Assembly: GCA_002390225.1 (NCBI GenBank)
Contig: DGOW01000099.1
Location: 67,734 to 94,881 of the forward strand
Reading direction: 5' to 3'
DNA length: 27,148 bases
Origin: Gemmatimonadales bacterium UBA4456
Lineage (GTDB): Bacteria; Gemmatimonadota; Gemmatimonadetes; Longimicrobiales; Gaopeijiaceae
Shown here: in pieces, positions 1-8,128 of the stretch
Numbering within the stretch: position 1 is the stretch's first letter
How the letters are laid out: every line of letters starts with the position of its first letter
The notes under the pieces: model-generated
What the model was told of the DNA's origin: nothing
Seen by the model: the letters and a program-made list of their open reading frames with translations, nothing else
Database searches by the model: none
Made by a program: the position numbers and the translations under genes

Positions 1-267
1 ACGGTTGGTCTGACGGAGGCGATTCGAAGCATGACGTCTCTGCCTGCGGCGGTCTTCCACATGCCGGAGCGGGGCATGTTGCGCGAGGGCATGATCGCCG
101 ATGTCGCAGTCTTTGATCTCGCGAGCGTCCGAGACGTGGCTGAGTACACTGATCCGCACCACTATTCCGAGGGAATGGTTCACGTCTTTGTAAACGGCGT
201 TGCTGTGATCGCGGACGGTGACTTCACCGGCCAGCGGTCCGGGCGAGTCTTGAGGAAGGCGCGGTGA
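1..267 (+). CDS. D-aminoacylase / N-acyl-D-amino-acid deacylase family amidohydrolase, C-terminal fragment
   Basis: The reading frame is open from base 1, so only the last 88 residues are present. The stretch TEAIRSMTSLPAAVF, then a loop ending in GMIADVAVFD, and then DPHHYSEGMVHVFVNG, is the usual C-terminus of the N-acyl-D-amino-acid deacylase branch of the amidohydrolase superfamily. In those proteins the barrel ends and the chain returns to the small composite beta domain. The metal ligands lie in the missing N-terminal part, so activity cannot be judged. Members hydrolyse N-acyl-D-amino acids or related amides. The apparent ATG at 31 is internal to the protein and not a start. The gene ends 16 bases before the convergent crotonase gene. 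Confidence 0.8.
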   Translation, partial: TVGLTEAIRSMTSLPAAVFHMPERGMLREGMIADVAVFDLASVRDVAEYTDPHHYSEGMVHVFVNGVAVIADGDFTGQRSGRVLRKAR

Positions 268-283
268 CCGGAACTCAGGCAGC

Positions 284-1054
284 CTAGCGTCCCTCGAACT
301 CGGCGTCTCGGCGCTCGTTCCACGCGGTGATCCCTTCCCGGAGATCATCGGACGCGTTGCACCGCGCGATGATGGCTGAGGCTTCGACCGGGTCCATTGA
401 TGCGTCGGCGGTGCCGAGCATGATCCGCTTCATGCCCTGAACGGCCAGTGGAGCCAGCCGTGCGAGCTGGTCTACACGGCCCGTGACGGCATCGTCGAAG
501 GCCTCTGGCGCCACCAGGTCCGTCAGGAAGCCGACTCGATGCAGCTCGGCTCCGTCCATCTCTTCCGCCGCGAGGAGGATCCGGTTTGCCGTGCTCGGCC
601 CCAGACGCCGGACGTACCGTGTCAGGCCACCGATCGGATAGCAGACGCCGAGGCGTGCGGCGGGTACGGACATGCGCATGCCTTCGATACCGATCCGGAA
701 GTCGCAGCACAGTGCGAGTTCACCGCCACCTCCGTAGACGTTTCCGTTGAGGGCGCAGACGGTGGGGACGCGGAGCGCTGCGAGTCGATCAGTCATCGTA
801 TCGAACACCTCGCCACTCATCTCCCCGCTGCTCATCTGATCCAGCGAAGCCCCCGAGCAGAATGTGCGATCGCCCGCACCTGTGAGGAGCAGGACCCGAA
901 GCGTGTCGTCCTGCTCGACCTCCTCCAGGATGGAGCGTATGCGCGCTACATCAGCGGCCTCGAGCGCGTTGTGACGGTCGGGTCGGTCGAGCGTGATTCG
1001 GGCGATGTGGCGCTCCCGCTCGAACCGGATATTGGTCGAATCTGTGCTGGTCAT
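284..1054 (-). CDS. Enoyl-CoA hydratase/isomerase (crotonase) family protein
   Basis: A 256-residue protein of normal crotonase length. The CoA/oxyanion-hole segments are visible: RTFCSGASLD (about 64-72) and NGNVYGGGGELALCCD (about 103-118). Glu112 corresponds to Glu144 of rat enoyl-CoA hydratase. The second catalytic glutamate (Glu164, normally in a QPE motif) is replaced: the aligned stretch reads SVPAARLG, with Ala132 at that place. Simple hydratase activity is therefore doubtful. An isomerase, a decarboxylase or another CoA-thioester reaction is as likely. It starts with ATG and is divergent from the deoxyhypusine-synthase-like gene with a 71-base gap. The fold is certain, the reaction is not. 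Confidence 0.9.
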   Translation of the reverse strand: MTSTDSTNIRFERERHIARITLDRPDRHNALEAADVARIRSILEEVEQDDTLRVLLLTGAGDRTFCSGASLDQMSSGEMSGEVFDTMTDRLAALRVPTVCALNGNVYGGGGELALCCDFRIGIEGMRMSVPAARLGVCYPIGGLTRYVRRLGPSTANRILLAAEEMDGAELHRVGFLTDLVAPEAFDDAVTGRVDQLARLAPLAVQGMKRIMLGTADASMDPVEASAIIARCNASDDLREGITAWNERRDAEFEGR

Positions 1055-1125
1055 GACAACAGTCTATCGTGCCGCCGCCCGATGCGTAGACTTCTGCTCC
1101 CCAAGACCGCCACAGGAGAGTTCAG

Positions 1126-2100
1126 TTGGGCGCGATCCGCGACTTCATGTCGACGCACTACCTGCACTTCAACGCTCGTGAAGTCGTCGATGCAGCGAAG
1201 GCATATGAGGCACACGTGGACGCAGGTGGCAGGATGCTCATCGCGATGGCGGGGGCGATGTCGACGGGGGAATTTGGAATTTCTCTGGCCCGTATGATCC
1301 GTGCCGGGAAGGTACATGCGATCTCCTGTACCGGTGCCAATCTCGAAGAGGACGTCTTCAACCTGCTCGCGGGACGGGAATATGAGATCATTCCGTCGTG
1401 GAGAGATCTGTCCGCTCAGGACGAACAGGCCCTCTACGAACGCGGGATGAACCGGGTCACGGACACGTGTATCCCCGAGACCGTGATGCGACATATCGAG
1501 GGTCGTCTCGTCGAGTGCTGGCAGCGTGCGGCCGCGGCAGGTGAACGGAAATTGCCGTCCGAGTTCCTCTTCGAAGTACTCTCGGACCCAACCCTGTCCG
1601 AGCACGTTCAGAGAGATCCTGCGCACTCGTGGATGCTTGCCGCGAAAGAGGCCGGGATCCCCGTCTATGCGCCCGGTTGGGAGGACTCGACGACGGGGAA
1701 TATCTTCGCCGCGAACGTCATATCGGGACGCCTGCCGGACCACTCCTGTGTGCAGTCGGGCACAGAGCAGTTCCAGGCTCTGGTCGAGTGGTACGAGGCC
1801 AACCATGGGGGGGGTGAGACCCCGTCTGTAGGATTCTTTCAGATCGGGGGTGGCATCGCTGGGGACTTCGCGATCTGTGCCGTGCCCTGCATCACTCAGG
1901 ATCTGCGTCGAGAGGTCCCGTACTGGGGCTACTTCTGTCAGATCACCGACGCGCAGCCCTCGTATGGCGGGTACTCCGGCGCGCCGGCCAACGAGAAGAT
2001 CACGTGGGGAAAACTCGAGCCCTCCACACCGAAGTTCGAAATCAACTCCGACGCTGCGATCGTCGCACCCCTGATCTGCTCCTGGGTACTGGGCGACTAG
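1126..2100 (+). CDS. Deoxyhypusine synthase family protein
   Basis: A 324-residue member of the NAD-dependent deoxyhypusine synthase (DHS) family. Visible family signatures are ISCTGANLEEDVFNLL (about 64-79), which matches the NAD-binding TAGGVEED region of DHS, a Gly-rich SVGFFQIGGGIAGDFA segment, and the C-terminal WGK motif. Lys296 lies where DHS forms its covalent imine with the aminobutyl group of spermidine. The start is a TTG, chosen because an AGGAG ribosome site lies seven bases upstream and the next in-frame ATG would remove N-terminal sequence. Bacteria lack eIF5A, so the usual DHS target is absent. Known relatives outside eukaryotes and archaea make homospermidine or act on other amines. 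The substrate here is unknown; polyamine metabolism is an inference. Confidence 0.9.
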   Translation: MGAIRDFMSTHYLHFNAREVVDAAKAYEAHVDAGGRMLIAMAGAMSTGEFGISLARMIRAGKVHAISCTGANLEEDVFNLLAGREYEIIPSWRDLSAQDEQALYERGMNRVTDTCIPETVMRHIEGRLVECWQRAAAAGERKLPSEFLFEVLSDPTLSEHVQRDPAHSWMLAAKEAGIPVYAPGWEDSTTGNIFAANVISGRLPDHSCVQSGTEQFQALVEWYEANHGGGETPSVGFFQIGGGIAGDFAICAVPCITQDLRREVPYWGYFCQITDAQPSYGGYSGAPANEKITWGKLEPSTPKFEINSDAAIVAPLICSWVLGD

Positions 2101-2142
2101 ACGGAGGCGCGCCGGAAGGCCGGCCGGCCCTCGCCTGAGCCG

Positions 2143-3456
2143 TCAGGAGATCGGGCCGGCCAATCCGGCTTCGGCGACGACGATCACGAGCGCGCGCTGC
2201 ACGGCCAGGTACGCGTCCACGTTCACCCAGAATTCGTCGGGTGCGTGACCGTTCGAGCCCTGGCCACCACGACCGATCGTGACCGCCGGAACGCCCATGG
2301 CGATTGGCACGTTGGAGTCGGTCGATGATCGGGCGAGCTGACCTTCCACGCCGAACTCGCCTGTGGCTGCCAGCGCCCGCTGGACCACAGGTGTTGAAAC
2401 GGGAAGCTCTCCTGATGGACGGTCGCCGATCTTGTCCTTGATTGCTTCAAGGGGCTCGCCCTCGCGCCGGAGCTCGTTCTCTTCCTCGGCGCCCCGGTCC
2501 ATGGCGGCGAGGAACGTCTGCTCGATACGCGCGAGACTTTCCGGGCTCTCGGATCGCATGTCGACTTCCATCCACGTCTCGAACGGGACCGAGTTGATTG
2601 AGGTGCCTCCACCGATACGGCCGACGTTGTAGCTGGTGCGCGGCCCCGAGCGGGTCATCGTGTCCGCGACGTCCTGGAAGTGGCGCACGGCTCGACTCAT
2701 GGCGTGGGCCGGGTTGGCCGTGCCGAACGCGCCCCACGAGTGCCCCCCGGGGCCGGCGAAGGTGACGCGGTAGCGCACCGAACCGAGACCCATCGAGACA
2801 ATGCGTGAGAGGCCACCTCCGTCGACATCGATCCAGACGTCCGGCTGGAGTCCCTGGTCCCGATACAGGTACTTCATACCACGCAGGTCACCGAGTCCCT
2901 CCTCTCCGACGACGCCCACGAAGAGCACATCGTCGTCGGTCTCGACAGCCGCTTCTTCGAGTGCGCGCAGGACGGACAGTACAACGACGAGTCCACGGGT
3001 ATCGTCACCGACTCCGGGTGCGAAGAGGGTGTCTCCGACCTGACGGACCGACACATCCGTTCCTTCGGGAAAGACGGTGTCGAGGTGGCCACCGAAGCCG
3101 ATCGTGCGAGCGCCGGTGCGTCCCCGTCGCAGTCCGATGACGTTGCCCTCGGCATCCGTCCATACGGAGTCCGCGCCCAGCTCGGTCAGCAGCTCTGCGA
3201 AGCGGCGACCCCGGACCTCTTCCATGAACGGAGGCGCCGGGATCTCGGTGAGCTCGATCAGGCGCTCGAGTGCCCAGTCGTCGTGCGCCTCTGCAAGGTC
3301 CAGAGCCGAGGTGATCGCCTGGGTCGCCATGAGTCCGCGGATCTCTTCGGCGTACTGTGGCTCTGGCTGCTGAGCGAGCAGAGCAGCCGGGGTGGAGCTC
3401 ATCAGGGCCCCTGCAATCGCGAGCAGGTGGAAGCGGGTCCGGGTGGGGAATGTCAC
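2143..3456 (-). CDS. Secreted M20-family zinc metallopeptidase
   Basis: A 437-residue protein with an N-terminal signal peptide (hydrophobic LLAIAGALMSSTPAALLAQQ, cleavage probably near residue 29). It then has the full M20 metal-site pattern: HLD at His124/Asp126, GVGDDTRG with Asp151, Glu185-Glu186 in VVGEEGLGD, Asp212 in IDVDGGG, and a late His in SNGHAPDEF. The GPGGHSWGAFG stretch in the middle marks the dimerisation lid domain. It resembles PepT or carboxypeptidase G2-type exopeptidases; the exact peptide specificity cannot be read. The start codon is GTG, with a GGAG-type site just upstream. It probably acts in the periplasm, freeing amino acids or small peptides. It is convergent with the DHS-like gene and divergent from wzz. 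Confidence 0.92.
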   Translation of the reverse strand: MTFPTRTRFHLLAIAGALMSSTPAALLAQQPEPQYAEEIRGLMATQAITSALDLAEAHDDWALERLIELTEIPAPPFMEEVRGRRFAELLTELGADSVWTDAEGNVIGLRRGRTGARTIGFGGHLDTVFPEGTDVSVRQVGDTLFAPGVGDDTRGLVVVLSVLRALEEAAVETDDDVLFVGVVGEEGLGDLRGMKYLYRDQGLQPDVWIDVDGGGLSRIVSMGLGSVRYRVTFAGPGGHSWGAFGTANPAHAMSRAVRHFQDVADTMTRSGPRTSYNVGRIGGGTSINSVPFETWMEVDMRSESPESLARIEQTFLAAMDRGAEEENELRREGEPLEAIKDKIGDRPSGELPVSTPVVQRALAATGEFGVEGQLARSSTDSNVPIAMGVPAVTIGRGGQGSNGHAPDEFWVNVDAYLAVQRALVIVVAEAGLAGPIS

Positions 3457-3565
3457 GGTCGTCTCCGAAAGGTGTCCGGCGCGGCGGGCCAGGGTTGATA
3501 CTGGGCAGGAGTGGATACCGAAGCTGAGGGGGTTCGGATCCCACCTGACTGTAGATTGGGGTCGC

Positions 3566-3594
3566 TTGCTGTCGACAACTACGGCTACGATACT
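3566..3594 (+). promoter_or_regulatory. Candidate sigma-70-type promoter for wzz
   Basis: TTGCTG (3566-3571) and GATACT (3589-3594) are separated by exactly 17 bases, 66 bases ahead of the wzz start, in the divergent spacer between the M20 peptidase and wzz. This is a reasonable match to the -35/-10 consensus. It is a pattern match only. Confidence 0.4.
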
Positions 3595-3660
3595 CTCGCC
3601 GTATGTTCAGCCGGAGCCCGCTGTTGAGGAGACCTCTGGCCTGGCCTCAGCCCCTGGTCG

Positions 3661-4725
3661 ATGACTGACTCCCCGAGACCGACACCGGTCCGCAGCACGA
3701 TGGACGACGAGATCTCCCTCTGGGAGGTCCTGGCGGTCCTCGTTCGCCGGCGCGGTACGATCGTATTGACGACGCTCTTGGTGGCCGCCGCCGCCGCGAC
3801 CTACTCGCAGCTCCGGCCGCTGACGTACACGACCAGCTCTTCGTTTCGACCTCAGGGATCCGAGGTTTCAAACTCCCAGATCATGGCATTGGCAAGCCAG
3901 TTCGGGGTGAATGTCCCGGGCGGGAGCGGTGGAGACGAGGCGAGCCCTGCCTTCTATCAGGAATTGCTGACGTCTCGAGAGATCCTGATGCGGGCGTCGG
4001 ACGAGCCGTTCACCGTTGAGGACGTTGGCTCGATCCAGTTGAAAGACCTTCTCGAAATCGAAGAGGAGTCCGAGGGCGAGAGGGACGAGGAAGTTCTCGA
4101 GTGGCTTCTGGAGGAAGCCGTTTCCGTCTCGATCGGTCGGGAAACCGGGACCGTCACGATTTCCGTGGAGACCGAATGGCCGGACCTGTCACAGGCGATC
4201 GCGGAGGAGCTGCTTGCCGAGGTCGCGCTCTTCAACATGGACACGCGTCAGTCGCAGGCCGCGACTGAGCGGGCTTTCATCGAGTCTCGTGTGGACGCGG
4301 CCGATGTCGATCTGGACGAGGCGGAAGAAGAGTTGCGTGTTTTCCTCGAGGCAAACCGCCAGTGGGAGAACTCTCCCATGCTGAGCTTCCAGCACGACGG
4401 TCTTATGCGTGAGGTGACGCTGCGGCAGTCGGTCCTCACCACGCTGGTGCAGTCGTACGAGCAGGCCCGGATCTCCGAGGTTCGGGACACGCCCGTGATC
4501 ACGGTGCTGCAGAGCCCGTTTCTTCCCCCGAGAAACGATCCACGCCGCCGCGTCCTCACGGCGGCCCTGGGGATCATTCTGGGGGGCATGATGGGCATCG
4601 TCCTGGCCTTTCTCGTCGAGGCGTTCCGTCGACCTGGTGCGGGTGATCCGGCGCGTGCGGACTTCCAGACCAGCTGGAACGCCGCAGTCCGCGGGATCCC
4701 GTTCCTTGGGCGCGGCAAAGCGTAA
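3661..4725 (+). CDS. wzz: Wzz-family polysaccharide chain-length determinant / co-polymerase
   Basis: A 354-residue inner-membrane protein with the Wzz layout. It has a short cytoplasmic N-terminus, a first membrane helix at about 32-50 (TIVLTTLLVAAAAATYSQL), a long acidic periplasmic region with predicted helices and coiled coil (about 55-290), the proline-rich SPFLPPRNDPRRR motif, and a second membrane helix at about 300-322. There is no C-terminal tyrosine-kinase domain, so it is the kinase-less type. Such proteins set the length of O-antigen, capsule or exopolysaccharide chains. No polymerase, flippase or glycosyltransferase lies nearby, so the gene is an orphan here. No clear ribosome site precedes ATG 3661; an internal ATG at 3700 is possible. 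Confidence 0.85.
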   Translation: MTDSPRPTPVRSTMDDEISLWEVLAVLVRRRGTIVLTTLLVAAAAATYSQLRPLTYTTSSSFRPQGSEVSNSQIMALASQFGVNVPGGSGGDEASPAFYQELLTSREILMRASDEPFTVEDVGSIQLKDLLEIEEESEGERDEEVLEWLLEEAVSVSIGRETGTVTISVETEWPDLSQAIAEELLAEVALFNMDTRQSQAATERAFIESRVDAADVDLDEAEEELRVFLEANRQWENSPMLSFQHDGLMREVTLRQSVLTTLVQSYEQARISEVRDTPVITVLQSPFLPPRNDPRRRVLTAALGIILGGMMGIVLAFLVEAFRRPGAGDPARADFQTSWNAAVRGIPFLGRGKA

Positions 4726-4829
4726 CCTCGATTCTGCAGGCTTCAGGGGATCCGCAGGTTGGTCCGCGCGCTTATGCTCGCGTTCCGACCGTACCCTCTC
4801 CTCTGCTTGAGATCCGCGTTCAGACCCCT

Positions 4830-5430
4830 GTGATACACTCCCGCTCACGTACCCGCCCGGTTCTCATCACGTTGATGGTCGCGATCGGACTGCATGCGGC
4901 GTCCACGCGAGCCGAGGCGCAGGATCCGGCGGCCGTGTACATCGGGGGATTTGCACTGGCCAGCGTGGTACCGAGTGTGCTCATGGACTGGCCGGAGCTC
5001 GACTCCGATCGGTCCATGTTCAAGGCAGGCTTAGCACGTTTCGACGCCATCGATCGCGAGAATCAGGCGTGGGATGTGACATTCGAGTACCAGCCGGGCA
5101 TGGCATGGCATCAAGCCGCTCGTCGGTCTGAGCAGGAACTCGGACGCGGCCATGTACACGTGGCTGGCCGGCGCGCTCGATGTGCACGTGGGGGAGTACC
5201 TGGTCGCCAACGTGAACTCGGGGCCAGCGTTCTACTTCCCGGGCGATGCAGGCAAGCGGCTCGGGAGTTTCGCTGTACTCCGATCAGGTTTCGAGATCGG
5301 GCTTCGCCTTGCGAAAAGGGCCCGTACGACGGTCAGCTTTCATCACATGTCGCACGGCAAGCTGATGAACCAGACGTCGAATCGGGGAACGGAGACGGTC
5401 GGATTCAGCTTCTGGTGGACGGTCAGCTGA
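4830..5430 (+). pseudogene. Lipid A deacylase (PagL-like acyloxyacyl hydrolase), split by a frameshift
   Basis: The 5' part (from GTG 4830) encodes a signal peptide ending near RAEAQ and a first strand region ending ENQAWDVTFEYQPG. The 3' part, one frame over, continues WHGIKPLVGLSRNSDAAMYT and ends with FHHMSHGKLMNQTSNRGTE then VGFSFWWTVS. The H-x-S pair followed by a Glu is the PagL catalytic pattern, and the C-terminal aromatic strand fits an outer-membrane beta barrel. The frame changes between 5080 and 5150. It falls most naturally at 5097-5111, where GGCAT is repeated three times: skipping one base at 5100, or having a fourth GGCAT unit, restores one continuous chain of about 200 residues. 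It could be a true mutation, a slippage switch, or a sequencing or assembly error. An intact product would remove an acyl chain from lipid A at the outer membrane. Confidence 0.7.
5097..5111 (+). repeat. Three tandem GGCAT units at the frameshift site
   Basis: Three perfect copies of the pentamer GGCAT lie exactly where the lipid A deacylase frame breaks. Each unit gained or lost changes the frame, because five is not a multiple of three. A fourth unit would fuse the two halves as EYQPGMAWHGIKPLVG. Confidence 0.85.
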
Positions 5431-5572
5431 CAGGATGATTCCAAGACGTCGGTTGATCACACTCAGCCATCCCCTACGGGTCTCGCAGGTACATCGCGAC
5501 GGCGGGCTCGGTTAACTTTTTTGGCTGCTCACCCGAACGCTCCGCCCGGCCCGAGCCGGTGCCCATAGATCC

Positions 5573-7420
5573 ATGCCCATTCGCAATATCGCGATCATCG
5601 CGCACGTCGATCACGGCAAGACGACCCTGGTCGACCAGATGTTCGGCCAAGCCGGCATTTTCAGTGAACACCAGGCGGTCGAAGAGCGTGTGATGGACTC
5701 CAACCCGCTCGAGAAGGAGCGGGGGATAACCATTCTGGCCAAGAACACGGCCGTTCAGTGGAACGACGTGAAGATCAACATCGTCGATACGCCGGGACAT
5801 GCCGATTTCGGGGGGGAAGTCGAGCGCATCCTGCGAATGGTGGACGGCGTTGTGCTGCTGGTGGATGCGGCCGAAGGCCCGATGCCCCAGACCCGCTTTG
5901 TGACGCGGAAGGCTCTGGACCTAGGGCTGTTGCCGCTGGTCGTCATCAATAAAGTGGACCGTGGAGACTCCCGGTCCCACGAGGTACATGACGAGGTACT
6001 CGAGCTCTTCATGGATCTCGAGGCCAACGATGCCCAGCTCGATGCCCCCTTCCTGTATGCAGTAGGCCGCGACGGATGGGCCTCCTACACCCCGGACGCC
6101 ACGGGTGGCGACCTGACTCCACTCTTTGACACAATCATCGATCATTTCCCGCCGCCCGACGTCGATCAGAACGGATCGTTCCAGATGCTCGTGTCGACGC
6201 TCGACCACTCGGCGTATGTCGGCCGGATTGCGATCGGCCGGATCGAGCGGGGTTCGGTCCGTGTCGGAGAGCAGGTGACTCTCCTGGATCTCGGTGATGT
6301 GGGTATGGTGCCCGATCCCGCTGAGGCTGAGGTGGCGAAGGTGTCGAGGCTCTACACCTTCCGTGGTCTCGAGCGCATCGAGGTCGACGAGGCGAGGGCG
6401 GGTGACATCGTCGCGTTGGCTGGCCTCGAGGGCGTGGAGATCGGGAAGACGGTGACCGACCCGGAATACCGCGAGCGCCTCATGGGGATCGCGGTTGAGG
6501 AGCCCACGCTCTCGGTCGACTTTACGGTCAACAACTCACCCTTTGCCGGTCAGGCAGGGAAGTTCGTGACCACGCGCCAGGTCCGCGAGCGACTGTTCAG
6601 GGAGCTCGAACGGAACGTGTCCCTCAGGGTGGAGGATACCGAGCTGCCCGACACCTTCACGGTCAGTGGCCGTGGTGAGCTCCACCTGACGATTCTCATG
6701 GAGACCATGCGGCGCGAAGGGTTTGAGTTCCAAGTGTCACGCCCCCGCGTGATCACCCGCAAGGATGACGGTGGTCAGCTGCAGGAGCCGTACGAGGAGG
6801 CCGTGGTCGAGGTCCCGTCGGACATGGTCGGGACCGTCATCGAGAAGCTCGGTTCACGGAAGGGTGAGATGACCGAGATGAAGCCGATGGGCGATTCGGG
6901 TACGACTCGCTTGCGCTTCAAGATTCCTGCGCGCGGACTCTTCGGATATCGCTCGGAGTTCCTCACGGATACGCGCGGCGAGGGAATTCTCCATCATACG
7001 TTTCAGGAATGGGATCGCTGGGCTGGCATACTGAAAGGTCGAAGCCGTGGCGTGCTTGTAGCGGATCGCCCGGGTAAGGCGGTTGGCTTTGCGCTCTTCG
7101 GACTTCAGGAGCGGTCGACGCTCTTTGTGAAGCCTGGTGACGACACGTATGGCGGGATGATCGTCGGCGAGAACGTCCGGTCTGACGACATGGACGTGAA
7201 TGTGAGCAAGGAGAAAAAGCTCACCAACATGCGCACCACCTCGTCTGACGAGAACATCAAGCTGGAGCCGCCGCGGCAGATCACCCTGGAGTTGGCCCTC
7301 GAGTTCATTCAGGACGACGAACTCATCGAGGTGACGCCCATTGCGATCCGCCTCAGGAAGCGGATCCTCGACCCGAATCAGCGGAAGAAGGCGGCGAAGA
7401 AGGCCAAGCAGCCGGCCTGA
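5573..7420 (+). CDS. typA: Ribosome-associated GTPase TypA/BipA
   Basis: A 615-residue translational GTPase of full family length. The G motifs are intact: AHVDHGKT (10-17), the switch region EKERGITILAKN (about 47-58), DTPGH (72-76) and NKVD (126-129). EF-G-like domains II, III and V follow, then the BipA-specific C-terminal domain (GRSRGVLVADRPGKAVGFA, then NMRTTSSDENIKLEPP), a strongly conserved stretch of this family. BipA binds the ribosome, helps large-subunit assembly and matters under cold or other stress. The C-terminus ends in a lysine-rich tail (KKAAKKAKQ). The 134-base upstream spacer contains GGCTCGG (5505-5511) complementary to CCGAGCC (5551-5557), which could fold the leader. 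No strong ribosome site is seen before ATG 5573. Confidence 0.97.
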   Translation: MPIRNIAIIAHVDHGKTTLVDQMFGQAGIFSEHQAVEERVMDSNPLEKERGITILAKNTAVQWNDVKINIVDTPGHADFGGEVERILRMVDGVVLLVDAAEGPMPQTRFVTRKALDLGLLPLVVINKVDRGDSRSHEVHDEVLELFMDLEANDAQLDAPFLYAVGRDGWASYTPDATGGDLTPLFDTIIDHFPPPDVDQNGSFQMLVSTLDHSAYVGRIAIGRIERGSVRVGEQVTLLDLGDVGMVPDPAEAEVAKVSRLYTFRGLERIEVDEARAGDIVALAGLEGVEIGKTVTDPEYRERLMGIAVEEPTLSVDFTVNNSPFAGQAGKFVTTRQVRERLFRELERNVSLRVEDTELPDTFTVSGRGELHLTILMETMRREGFEFQVSRPRVITRKDDGGQLQEPYEEAVVEVPSDMVGTVIEKLGSRKGEMTEMKPMGDSGTTRLRFKIPARGLFGYRSEFLTDTRGEGILHHTFQEWDRWAGILKGRSRGVLVADRPGKAVGFALFGLQERSTLFVKPGDDTYGGMIVGENVRSDDMDVNVSKEKKLTNMRTTSSDENIKLEPPRQITLELALEFIQDDELIEVTPIAIRLRKRILDPNQRKKAAKKAKQPA

Positions 7421-7577
7421 TACCCATCACATGGCACGGACGCACCCGTGGGCTGATGTCCTGGCTCATGCCGACCCATGAAGCTGTTTCGGACTGCTCG
7501 GGAACCCTTTCGGGTCTGGATGGTGAACAGAGATCACAACGGGAATCGGAACAGCGCCGAAGCCTCGAGCCGACAAG

Positions 7578-8114
7578 ATGGTCCAGGTTAACTACGTGAA
7601 CAGACAACGCTTCGAAGACGCGCCAACCTTTCCCGAGTACCTCGATACGGTCGAGAAGAATCGTGAGATGTGGCTAGGGGTGTACAAGCGAGTGCGCCTG
7701 CCGGAGGAGGTGGTCGCGGAGGCGTCACGGATGCGGGGGGGATGGCACCTGGTCGCGCTCTCCGAGGACTGGTGTGGTGATGCGATCAACACGCTTCCAG
7801 TGATCTCGCGTCTTGCCGACGAGGCAGGGTGGGACATGCGTGTCTTCGGACGTGACGACAACCCGGACCTCATGGACAGCCACCTCACCAACGGTCAGAG
7901 CCGCTCGATCCCCGTCGTGATCGTGTACGATGAGGACTTCAACGAGGTTGGCTGGTGGGGGCCGCGACCCGACGAGATCCAGTCCTGGGTGATGGATGAA
8001 GGCCTCTCCATGTCCTCGCCGGAGCGGTACAAGGAGATACGACGCTGGTACGCCAAGGATCGAGGCCGGGCCACGCTGTCCGAAATTCTGGGCATCGTGG
8101 GGGCGGCCGCCTGA
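7578..8114 (+). CDS. Thioredoxin-fold family protein with a single active-site-region cysteine
   Basis: A 178-residue cytoplasmic protein. SEDWCGDAINTLP (about 62-74) sits where thioredoxins carry WCxxC, and SIPVVIVYD (about 110-118) supplies the cis-proline strand, so the thioredoxin fold is well supported. It resembles the small Thioredoxin_9-type proteins that carry WCGD. The resolving cysteine is absent: Cys66 is followed by Gly-Asp-Ala. Classical dithiol exchange is therefore not expected; a monothiol or non-redox role is more likely. There is no signal peptide. The next gene begins 14 bases after its stop and is probably co-transcribed. The 157 bases between typA and this gene hold no clear signal. 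Confidence 0.8.
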   Translation: MVQVNYVNRQRFEDAPTFPEYLDTVEKNREMWLGVYKRVRLPEEVVAEASRMRGGWHLVALSEDWCGDAINTLPVISRLADEAGWDMRVFGRDDNPDLMDSHLTNGQSRSIPVVIVYDEDFNEVGWWGPRPDEIQSWVMDEGLSMSSPERYKEIRRWYAKDRGRATLSEILGIVGAAA

Positions 8115-8128
8115 CTATCTTAGACGCT

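Noticed and set aside
2111..2124. GCCGG-AAGG-CCGGC hairpin between convergent genes
   Set aside because: Only five pairs and no T-run; easily expected by chance in G+C-rich sequence.
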